Under the pieces are notes generated by a model that was given only the letters and a program-made list of their open reading frames with translations, was not told the DNA's origin and did not search any database. A program made the translations under genes and the position numbers. Shown here one piece after another: positions 5,938 to 12,382 of a stretch of DNA of 13,067 nt. Where the stretch lies: NCBI GenBank assembly GCA_017963875.1, contig JAGCTA010000013.1, forward strand, positions 1 to 13,067, given 5' to 3'. The stretch is from Victivallales bacterium (GTDB lineage: Bacteria > Verrucomicrobiota > Lentisphaeria > Oligosphaerales > Oligosphaeraceae). Numbering within the stretch: the stretch's first letter is position 1; each line of letters opens with the position of its first letter.

Positions 5938-7923
5938 ATGGCAATCTGTAATCACGAATTTTGGGTTTGGACGGAACTACTCGCCTTTGACAACTCCCAA
6001 GAAGACTATGGAGTTTCCGAATGGCTGGAACGCGTCGGGCAGGTTCCCGATGGTATTGCGCTGATGCTTTCACATATTGATATCGTCATCCTCCATCCAG
6101 GCATGGATGCTGAATATACCCTTTCCCCCGAATACTGTTCGAGAAATGCACATGAAAGAAACGCCTTCAGGCATCGTCAGGATTGGACGAATTATCAGTT
6201 GCGCGACCTGATTGCCGAACTGCATCGGCATGGCATTCTCGTGTTCGTTTCCCTTTTCTTCCAAACTCACAACAATCAATTCCACAAGGAATGGGTGCTT
6301 CAGTTCTCCCATCCCTTGCCCTGCGATATCGACGACAACGGCAGAGATTTCGCGGATGTCTTTGCTGAAAAACTGCAGCCGATGACAGTGGACTATGGCT
6401 TTGACGGTTTGCATGGTGCAGATGGATTGATGTCAGGAGGGTGGGAGATGGTTGGAGACAGCCCATACATCCGCCAGAAAATGTTTGAAAAATTCATAGA
6501 GCCAATTTGTGGTATGCAAGCCGTTCCAGGACAATTCCGATTCATCGACGACATGGATCTAGATGCTCGCCATGCCCGCAGCAAATGGATATGGGAAACC
6601 TATCCGCGCCAGTGGCAGAAATTCATGACGCGCCGCTGGACGGAATTTGAGATGCGTGTGGCGGAGTCCCTGCATGCCGTCGGTAAAAAGCTCATGCTCA
6701 ACTCATGCGAAGCGAAATCCATCTTCGAGGCCGGCTTCTATTTTGGATTCGACACACGAGGATTCGCCGAGGCCAAGGTGGACTATATCCTTGTTGAATC
6801 CGTGGCCACTTCCTGTAACTTGATCTACGGAACAGAGGACTACCCTCAGCGCGCCCATCAAATCTATTCCTGCGTACAGGAACTCACCGCAGCCTTGCCT
6901 GATCTGAAGGTCATTACGATGACTGGCGTATGCGACCCCGTGGAATCCTTCAATTCCATCCGCCATGCACCCAACATGCTTGAGCGAGACATCTATTTCT
7001 GCGCCAACCAATGCGTCATCACAGATGAAGGCGAAAAAAGATGCGCCGACGGTATGCTCGTCTGCCTTGGGGACAGCCTAAAAAAACAGGAATGGCAGTC
7101 GCTGGTGGATTATGTCAGGCAGGCAGCCGATTTTCCCGTCGCAAAATCCGAGGGATATGTATGGCTTTATTCCGATGCTGTACAGGATTCAATGCCCGAT
7201 TCTTTTATGAAACATGGGACAATCGCCCCCTATCTCCAGACAACTGAACTGACATTTCGCGGCGTCATGCTTCCTGCAATCTGCCGAAGCGAGTTCCTCC
7301 ACCTGCTGAAGGACCGTCCGCTTTTTGTCCCTGATTATGACCTGCTCTCCGCAGAAGAATGGGAAAAGATAAAACAACGGTCAGAACTCACCGTGCTGAT
7401 TGGAAATCTCCAAGGCGTGGAATTGCCTCAAAACGCGCAGGTTGCAATTCAGACGCCAGTGACCGATGATTACACATTGGGGCTGGTTGTACTCAACAGT
7501 CCTGTCATTATCGAACTGAAAACCATTGACGGTATTCCGCAGAATTTCGACTTGCTGCGACGTTTCAGCACAGTTCGGGATCCCGCGCCGAAGATGGACG
7601 TTTCGCCATCCTTCTGGGACGAATGCGCCAAACTGATGAAAACACTCTTACCGCATCCACTTCAGGGAGAAGGTTTTACACTGATTCATCAGGACGTGAA
7701 CGGGCGGAGGCGTATTGCCATCGCCTCCCGAAAAAATCAATATTTCGTGCCGAATTTCGCCATGGATTCCGAAAATGGCCACCAACTGGTTCTTCTCAGC
7801 GACTATGTCTGCACAGACTTGACGGTCAAGGACGGAAAACTTTCGGGGAAAGGGGCAGAACGGATATACTCCCAGATTTTCATTCCCCCACAAGGGCTCT
7901 TCCTCATGGAGGAGGTTCCATGA
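5938..7923 (+). CDS. Cytoplasmic TIM-barrel glycoside-hydrolase-like protein of unassigned family
   Basis: This 661-residue protein lacks a signal peptide. An in-frame TAA at 5923-5925 sits just upstream, so the ATG at 5938 is the first usable ATG; GAG at -9 is the only SD-like element. The N-terminal 380 residues read like a (beta/alpha)8 barrel. Strand-like segments include IDIVILHP (47-54), GILVFVSLF (99-107) after an amphipathic helix, YGFDGLHGADGL (153-164), RFIDDMDLD (201-209), KKLMLNS (250-256) and DYILVES (282-288). Acidic residues at the strand ends (Asp156, Asp162, Asp204/205, Glu287) are plausible catalytic positions. After about 390 comes an alpha/beta part (GMLVCLGDSLKKQEW, YDLLSAEEW, LTVLIGN) reminiscent of the amidotransferase-like trimerisation domain of GH42-type enzymes, then a beta-rich tail. 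It is transcribed divergently from the secreted double hydrolase. I do not recognise a named family, and substrate and reaction are unknown. Confidence 0.65.
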   Translation: MAICNHEFWVWTELLAFDNSQEDYGVSEWLERVGQVPDGIALMLSHIDIVILHPGMDAEYTLSPEYCSRNAHERNAFRHRQDWTNYQLRDLIAELHRHGILVFVSLFFQTHNNQFHKEWVLQFSHPLPCDIDDNGRDFADVFAEKLQPMTVDYGFDGLHGADGLMSGGWEMVGDSPYIRQKMFEKFIEPICGMQAVPGQFRFIDDMDLDARHARSKWIWETYPRQWQKFMTRRWTEFEMRVAESLHAVGKKLMLNSCEAKSIFEAGFYFGFDTRGFAEAKVDYILVESVATSCNLIYGTEDYPQRAHQIYSCVQELTAALPDLKVITMTGVCDPVESFNSIRHAPNMLERDIYFCANQCVITDEGEKRCADGMLVCLGDSLKKQEWQSLVDYVRQAADFPVAKSEGYVWLYSDAVQDSMPDSFMKHGTIAPYLQTTELTFRGVMLPAICRSEFLHLLKDRPLFVPDYDLLSAEEWEKIKQRSELTVLIGNLQGVELPQNAQVAIQTPVTDDYTLGLVVLNSPVIIELKTIDGIPQNFDLLRRFSTVRDPAPKMDVSPSFWDECAKLMKTLLPHPLQGEGFTLIHQDVNGRRRIAIASRKNQYFVPNFAMDSENGHQLVLLSDYVCTDLTVKDGKLSGKGAERIYSQIFIPPQGLFLMEEVP

Positions 7924-7965
7924 CGAGGTTCATGAACTATTGACAACGTCCCCTGAAGAAGGAGT

Positions 7966-8019
7966 ATGAATGCAAAACCTACCGTGATTATATGCGGCAG
8001 GGTAAATCAGAAGGTATAA
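7966..8019 (+). other. Possible truncated gene start or 17-codon mini-ORF
   Basis: AAGGAG at 7959-7964 precedes ATG at 7966 (1-base gap) and ATG at 7970. The first opens 17 codons (MNAKPTVIICGRVNQKV) ending in TAA. The second gives only five. The SD looks real but is too close to the first ATG. It could be the remains of a gene that once followed the 661-residue gene, or chance. Confidence 0.2.
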
Positions 8020-8038
8020 TTTTCTGTTCCAATTTTAA

Positions 8039-8059
8039 AGCCGACATCGGCTGCTTTTT
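8039..8059 (+). terminator. Rho-independent terminator of the 661-residue gene
   Basis: AGCCGA and TCGGCT (8039-8044, 8047-8052) form a GC-rich hairpin (loop ACAT if one pair opens), followed by GC and five T's. It lies about 115 bases past the stop. The hairpin is also the first of three copies of a short repeat. Confidence 0.55.
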
Positions 8060-8103
8060 ATACCGACATCGGCTGCCCTTACCTGTGCCGACATCGGCTA
8101 CCC
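8041..8103. repeat. Three direct copies of the palindromic 12-mer CCGACATCGGCT
   Basis: Copies start at 8041, 8063 and 8088 (spacings 22 and 25). All share CCGACATCGGCT; copies 1 and 2 also share GC after it, and copy 3 has AC. Each core is a near-palindrome CCGA-CA-TCGG, with arms extended to 6 bp in copy 1 and 5 bp in copy 3. They lie between convergent genes, so a promoter role is unlikely. Protein binding sites, a short interspersed repeat, or stacked terminators are possible. Confidence 0.7.
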
Positions 8104-8137
8104 TGCTGTTGATTTCTAGTATTCCCCACATCTCCGC

Positions 8138-8164
8138 CATCTATTAAAAAAACTTTAATAGATG
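8138..8164. terminator. Perfect 11-bp-arm AT-rich hairpin, possible bidirectional terminator
   Basis: CATCTATTAAA (8138-8148) and TTTAATAGATG (8154-8164) are exact reverse complements around AAAAC. On the minus strand the loop and the 3' arm together give seven T's. It lies 160 bases past the stop of the 1078-residue gene but only 4 bases past the TGA of the odd open frame at 8169, which suggests minus-strand transcripts end here. There is no T-tract after the stem, so the terminator call is uncertain; the hairpin itself is plain. Confidence 0.45.
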
Positions 8165-8168
8165 TATT

Positions 8169-8323
8169 TCAGTCCTTGTCTTTCTTTTGTGCCATCTCAA
8201 TTCCTAATTTCCGTTGCACTGCAACGAGATCTGAATTTCTTCCCACGATTAATAGGTTATCCATTTGGGGATGCATGCTTTCCAAAATGGATTCTTCACG
8301 AATACCTTTGTCTTTGTCGTATT
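8169..8323 (-). pseudogene. Unexplained protein-like open frame downstream of the 1078-residue gene
   Basis: In the -1 frame relative to the large hydrolase, an open frame runs from inside its 3' end (8408) to TGA at 8169-8171. The 50 or so residues beyond the hydrolase stop are of ordinary soluble-protein composition: EESILESMHPQMD, then NLLIVGRNSDLVAVQRKLG, then a lysine-rich end. No good start lies within it; two ATG codons have only a weak GGAAAG ahead. It could be a relic of a lost gene, a small protein, or a frameshift-read tail. I do not recognise the sequence. Confidence 0.25.
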
Positions 8324-11300
8324 TTACTTTCCAGCGTCTTTTTCCAATTTCAGCCTGCCGCCCCAAACGCCGCTGCCGAATGGCGCGATGATGTGGGCAT
8401 TTTGCCAATCGTCAACCATTGCGGGATCGCTGTAGTCGGGGGCGGATTTGAAAGGAACCACTTTGGTTTTCCATTCTTTGCCAGTTGCGGTGAATATACC
8501 GTCGAACAGCAAGCCGCCAAGAATGCCGCAGGGCAATGCCCCGATGTCCGTGCCTTCGAAGACGATAATGTTTTTGCCGACTTTCAGCAGTGGGCGAATG
8601 TCAAAACGGCTGACCATGTCCCACTGGAGGCTTTGTCCGCAGTTTTTCCCGTTGACAAAGAACCGCGCTTTGTCATCTGCCGTGCCAAGCAATTCAGCCT
8701 TGGCGGGAAGTTTTTCTATATCAATGACCAATGCGGCGGCGACAGTTTCGCCTTTTACGACATGGGCATCCCAAATCCAGGTGGATGCGTAGTCATATAC
8801 GGTCCATTTTTTCGAGTCCCTGCTGTTGGCTATCTCCTCATAGACTCGGGGCGTTTCAAGGGCGACATTGTATGCGGGCAGTTCATTGACAGGCGCAGGA
8901 ATCTTGCCTGAGACATCCACTCCAAAGGCATCGAGTGCAGGAAACTTGCCTGGATGGGCCGCCACTGCCTTGTCACTGCGGTTGATTGCAATCGTTGCAA
9001 TGCCTTCTTTGCCAGTGTATGTGTAGACATGGACCGTTCCGAACTGTTCGACCTTGGTCACTTCGGCCTCTGCAAGCAGACCTGAGAGTTGATGCAATTC
9101 AGTCGCCTGGGCGAAAAGTTCGCGGTAGAACTGCGGATTCTCAATATACTGCGTTCCCCAGTAGGCGATGGAAGTGGAACCGCTGGTAAGAGCGTCAAAG
9201 ACCATGAATCGGGTTTCCTGAGGAGTTGGATAGACCAGTTTGACGTTGCCGTTGAGCGTGCCCCAGGCGAAGCCCTGAAGCACCATCCAGATCGTTTTTC
9301 TTCCATCCACGGCATCATGCATCTGTCTAGTATATTTGCCGACACAGGTCATAGTCTGGTCGTCGAGATTGGAGTGGCTGTTGGGGTAGGGGACTGGATA
9401 GATGTCCAATCCGTAGATATCCGCGCCAGTCGCATAGAGGCTGTGTTCTTCAGTTGAACCTCGTGGAGCGGCATTGATCCATACGGGGTGATAGGGGTCG
9501 AGTTTTTTGAGAAGGTGGTATCCTTCCGTGACAATGGCGAGCGGGATGCCCGCCCATGCAGGTTCATCCACGAGGAAGTAGCCGAAAAGTGCAGGGTGCT
9601 CCTTGATTTCAGGCAGGATTTCATGGACACGATGCTTCCATTGCGCGTGTTCATCCGATGATTTTCCGAGGCGGTCAAAGGAAACAACGAGTTTTACATT
9701 GAATCTTTCGGCGATTGCCAACGCGCGTTTCAGGCTTTCCGCTGTCCCTTGAATTCGCACGACATTAAATCCCGCACGCGCCATCTGGTAGATGGAATGC
9801 TCGGAAACACTGATGTCTGGAGTCATCAACACAATGGGATAAAATGGCTTGCCATTGAAAAAGAAATTGCCTTTGCCATCGGCGGTGACTTCATTTTTGG
9901 TCTTGGGCAGTTTCACCAAGGTTTCCGTGATGTTGTAGTCTTTGCCGTCGGCAAGGGATGTGACGACGGCGGTTAGTGTGTAGGTTGCGTCAGGAAGTTC
10001 CCCGACGGGAATGGTGAAAAAGGTCCTACCGTTGTCTTCGGTCAGCCGAACCTGTTTGCTAAAATTGTCCTTGTCACTGGCGAAGCGGACGTCTTTGACT
10101 TTACCTTTGGGCGCAATGACTTCGCCTGAAATGGCTTTTACCTTCATCCCGTCGTAAATCGCATTGCGGTACGCTGGTTCAGTGATTACGATTTTGAAGT
10201 TGTCTTCAGGGCGCAGCGGTTCTTCTGTCAGTCTGAAGTTTTTCAGACGGACCGTGGCGCCGTTTGCGGTGGTACATGCCACATTGAGAACACTGGCTTT
10301 GGGAGGGATGGCAAACGTGAACCATTTGTCTTGGAGTTGACTTCCCACGTCATCGGTGGGGGCGGGGAGGGTGGTGCCGTCATTGAAGCGCATTTTCAAG
10401 GTAAAATAATGGAAACCGCTTTCATTGGCGGCCTGGCCGACGCCGACAACCTGATACGAGAGCCTGTAGCGGTGCACCGGCTTGACAGGGATGCCGCAGA
10501 GGATGGCTTCGCCGCCTGACTTGACTTCGGTCATTTTGCCATGTTCGCCTTCTACTTGGGAACCGACATTGCCAAAGTTCCAGATGCCACCTGCTTCACG
10601 GACCATTCCCGCTTCAGAGGCATTTGGAGCGATTTTCAGATTGCGCACTTCAACCGTGCCATCGCTTTCTGCGAAGAAGGCAAACAAAACGCTGGAGAAT
10701 TCGGCGGGAAGTGTCAGTTTTGCTTTGATGGTCGTCCATTCTTTGTTGACAAGATGCCAGTTGGAACCTGATGAGGCGCTGTGCAGATATTTGCCTTTGC
10801 CGTTATCGGCCCGCAAAGCCCATTCGATATATGCCTTGAACTTGCCGCCTTCATCACCGCGCACGTCCAGGGATAGGTCGTAGGTAAGGCAGGGGATCAT
10901 TTTATTGAGATTGTAGTAAATCATGGCGATGTTCTGTCCCTGTGGAGTCAGAACAGCCTGGTTGTCGGAGAATTTGAACAAATTGGTGTTGCCCCTAAAC
11001 GCCCATCGGATCGGGATGCCGTTGGTACGGACGGCAAAGTCAAAGTTGAAATCTGCTACATCCTTTATTTCATTGATTTGCAGATTCTTGAATCTTACCG
11101 CCTTGTCGCCGATGACACGGATGACGATGTAGGGATTTTGCCATTCGGCGGGAATCGTGATGACATCCGTGATTTTCTCGAATTGCCCCGTGCCTGAAAT
11201 CGTAGGCTGAAGCAGGAACGAACAGTATGCTTTCTGGCCGTCCTTGAACTGCGTCCCCTCAATGTAGATTCTGTAGACGGCTCCTGCTTCGGCCATTGCC

Positions 11301-11560
11301 TCATAACTGACCAGAAGCGGAGTGTCGTAAGGCAGTTGAATGCCATGCTGAATCAGCAATGCCCTGTCCTTTTCGCGGAGTGGCTTCATGTAAAGAACGC
11401 CGTCGGTGACTTCAACCTTGCTGCCCGCGTCGGCGCTGATGTTCCATGATTCGGGCAACTTTTGCGGGGAGACCTTGCTGAAGTCAGCATTCTTGACAAA
11501 TTCCGCCGCACAAAGCATGGCAACGGAAAGGAATGAAAGCAGTACCAAAAGCCTTTTCAT
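8324..11560 (-). CDS. Large secreted multi-domain glycoside hydrolase (clan GH-A-like)
   Basis: The protein has 1078 residues. Residues 1-19 are a Sec signal peptide, with likely cleavage after CAA before Glu20; Leu before Cys17 argues against a lipoprotein. Three beta-sandwich modules follow (about 20-165, 170-312, 320-447). Each ends in a related last strand: VRFKNLQI, VEVRNLKI, VRLKNFRL. Modules 1 and 2 open with a DF...P..W pattern, as in CBM4/9-like folds. An Ig-like domain spans about 455-552. The catalytic barrel at about 557-835 has KPFYPIVLM, AGFNVVRI, KLVVSF, and GYFLVDEPAW with Glu666 as acid/base. The strand-7 position reads WMVLQGFAW, with Gln762 where clan GH-A normally has the Glu nucleophile. 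A C-terminal galactose-binding-like domain (about 915-1035) contains FFVNGK. It should act on a polysaccharide outside the cytoplasm. No SD precedes the ATG, which lies 54 bases after higA. Confidence 0.75.
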   Translation of the reverse strand: MKRLLVLLSFLSVAMLCAAEFVKNADFSKVSPQKLPESWNISADAGSKVEVTDGVLYMKPLREKDRALLIQHGIQLPYDTPLLVSYEAMAEAGAVYRIYIEGTQFKDGQKAYCSFLLQPTISGTGQFEKITDVITIPAEWQNPYIVIRVIGDKAVRFKNLQINEIKDVADFNFDFAVRTNGIPIRWAFRGNTNLFKFSDNQAVLTPQGQNIAMIYYNLNKMIPCLTYDLSLDVRGDEGGKFKAYIEWALRADNGKGKYLHSASSGSNWHLVNKEWTTIKAKLTLPAEFSSVLFAFFAESDGTVEVRNLKIAPNASEAGMVREAGGIWNFGNVGSQVEGEHGKMTEVKSGGEAILCGIPVKPVHRYRLSYQVVGVGQAANESGFHYFTLKMRFNDGTTLPAPTDDVGSQLQDKWFTFAIPPKASVLNVACTTANGATVRLKNFRLTEEPLRPEDNFKIVITEPAYRNAIYDGMKVKAISGEVIAPKGKVKDVRFASDKDNFSKQVRLTEDNGRTFFTIPVGELPDATYTLTAVVTSLADGKDYNITETLVKLPKTKNEVTADGKGNFFFNGKPFYPIVLMTPDISVSEHSIYQMARAGFNVVRIQGTAESLKRALAIAERFNVKLVVSFDRLGKSSDEHAQWKHRVHEILPEIKEHPALFGYFLVDEPAWAGIPLAIVTEGYHLLKKLDPYHPVWINAAPRGSTEEHSLYATGADIYGLDIYPVPYPNSHSNLDDQTMTCVGKYTRQMHDAVDGRKTIWMVLQGFAWGTLNGNVKLVYPTPQETRFMVFDALTSGSTSIAYWGTQYIENPQFYRELFAQATELHQLSGLLAEAEVTKVEQFGTVHVYTYTGKEGIATIAINRSDKAVAAHPGKFPALDAFGVDVSGKIPAPVNELPAYNVALETPRVYEEIANSRDSKKWTVYDYASTWIWDAHVVKGETVAAALVIDIEKLPAKAELLGTADDKARFFVNGKNCGQSLQWDMVSRFDIRPLLKVGKNIIVFEGTDIGALPCGILGGLLFDGIFTATGKEWKTKVVPFKSAPDYSDPAMVDDWQNAHIIAPFGSGVWGGRLKLEKDAGK

Positions 11561-11599
11561 TAAGATTCAAGGATTCCATAAAACTGGGAGTTGCCAGAA

Positions 11600-11622
11600 C
11601 ACTCTGTTTGCAGATCAGAGTG
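11600..11622 (-). repeat. Hairpin across the higA stop codon
   Basis: CACTCTG (11600-11606) and CAGAGTG (11616-11622) are perfect 7-bp arms around nine bases, and the higA TGA (11615-11617) lies in the loop/arm junction. There is no T-tract. The stem may limit read-through or protect the end of the higBA message before the hydrolase gene. Confidence 0.4.
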
Positions 11623-11917
11623 CAGCTGCGGACCAAGGCAGTTTTTTTCGCCGCTCGTTTTTTGACATGAGTTTGTCGTAGGTGTTCTGGAGGTTTGTCC
11701 AAAGATGGACAGGGATGCCAGTGGATTTTTCTAAGGCAATGGCTAGCGTGGGTGTTACTGCAATTGTCTGATTTAGGAAGTCATTGAGCGTTTTCAGGTC
11801 AATAGACGCGGCTTTGGCAAACTGCGCAGGTGTCAGTTCCATTTCCTCCAGTTTTTCCTGAAGCATTTCGCCAGGATGATAGGGAACGGGAGATGTGTAT
11901 TGTTTTTGTGCTTTCAT
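11615..11917 (-). CDS. higA: HigA-type antitoxin, HTH transcriptional regulator
   Basis: The 100-residue protein starts at the ATG at 11915-11917, chosen over an upstream start because GAGGAGAA sits 6-13 bases before it and the preceding toxin stop is only 13 bases away. It has the family signature HPGEML at 14-19 and a Cro/XRE helix-turn-helix around 29-50 (LTPAQFAKAASIDLKTLNDF). The closing motif LWTNLQNTYD at 72-81 is typical of the HigA/VapI branch. It would neutralise the HigB toxin by direct binding and repress the shared promoter in the cytoplasm. Gene order is toxin first, as usual for hig loci. The C-terminus (KNERRKKLPWSAAAL) is basic, then hydrophobic. The pair sits between two glycoside hydrolase genes on the same strand, which looks like an insertion into a sugar-degradation cluster. 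Confidence 0.9.
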   Translation of the reverse strand: MKAQKQYTSPVPYHPGEMLQEKLEEMELTPAQFAKAASIDLKTLNDFLNQTIAVTPTLAIALEKSTGIPVHLWTNLQNTYDKLMSKNERRKKLPWSAAAL

Positions 11918-11930
11918 GGTATTCTTCTCC

Positions 11931-12266
11931 TCAAGTATGATAGTCAACAATTTCAACTATAAGCGCGTCTTTTATTTCCGTCCAAATGTACTTGCCGTCT
12001 TTGTCAGTGGGTATTGGTTGTGTCAACGGGGTGATAATGAGTCTATAGGGGTGAACCAGATCCATTGACCATTGTCCCTTTCGATTATCTTTCAGTTCAT
12101 GGAAGCGTCCAGGGGTATTTCTGATGGTCTCAAAGGTTTCTGCATTGGCGAGGACGGTTAATCTGGAGTGTAAGCGTCGGGCGCAATCTGCTCCAAGTGT
12201 TTTGGTGGCATAGCGGATATCGCTCGCGCATTTTTCCAGTTCCTTTGTCTTGTACTCGATAATCAT
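11931..12266 (-). CDS. higB: HigB-type toxin (RelE/ParE superfamily mRNA interferase)
   Basis: The 111-residue protein has the conserved RelE/ParE-HigB blocks: PGRFHEL at 52-58, KGQWSMDL at 63-70, PYRLIITP at 73-80 and the closing strand VEIVDYH at 104-110. Family members cut mRNA in or near the ribosome. Arg54, Lys63 and Arg75 are basic residues in the usual positions for RNA contact, but which are catalytic is inferred. The start ATG at 12264-12266 has only a weak SD (CCAGG just upstream). A candidate promoter lies 37-65 bases upstream. Length is slightly above the roughly 90-100 residues common in the family because of the loop at 82-95 (QPIPTDKDGKYIW), a feature I have seen described for longer HigB-like members. 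Function with higA as a toxin-antitoxin module is well supported by the pairing. Confidence 0.85.
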   Translation of the reverse strand: MIIEYKTKELEKCASDIRYATKTLGADCARRLHSRLTVLANAETFETIRNTPGRFHELKDNRKGQWSMDLVHPYRLIITPLTQPIPTDKDGKYIWTEIKDALIVEIVDYHT

Positions 12267-12302
12267 CCTGGCGTTCTGCCTGCATTGTGGTGTTTAGGAT
12301 TT

Positions 12303-12331
12303 AAGATATTGTTATTGGCATGAAAAGTCAA
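12303..12331 (-). promoter_or_regulatory. Candidate higBA promoter
   Basis: On the minus strand TTGACT (-35, plus 12326-12331) and TATCTT (-10, plus 12303-12308) are 17 bases apart, giving a start near 12296 and a 30-nt leader. The -35 lies inside the left arm of the inverted repeat at 12327-12350, so protein binding there would block it. Confidence 0.5.
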
Positions 12332-12350
12332 AAAAGACGGACTTTTTGAC
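12327..12350 (-). terminator. Inverted repeat GTCAAAAA/TTTTTGAC: terminator of the upstream glycosidase, or hig operator
   Basis: Arms of 8 bp enclose AGACGGAC. On the minus strand the stem is followed by four T's and lies 33 bases past the stop of the glycosidase gene ending at 12383. The stem is AT-rich, so termination may be weak. Its overlap with the higBA -35 makes an operator role equally possible. Confidence 0.4.
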
Positions 12351-12382
12351 GATTCAATCAGTGGTGGCAACAATCAAAAGGC

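Noticed and set aside
5938..5985. Signal peptide at the start of the 661-residue protein.
   Set aside because: The N-terminus has no basic-hydrophobic-polar pattern; charged and polar residues interrupt it.
8041..8103. CRISPR array.
   Set aside because: Only three 12-base repeats with 10-13-base spacers, and no cas genes. Repeat and spacer lengths are far too short.
8162..8911. 249-codon plus-strand open frame opposite the large hydrolase.
   Set aside because: It runs antisense to the well-supported galactose-binding-like C-terminal domain. Its cysteine- and phenylalanine-rich make-up is typical of an antisense shadow.
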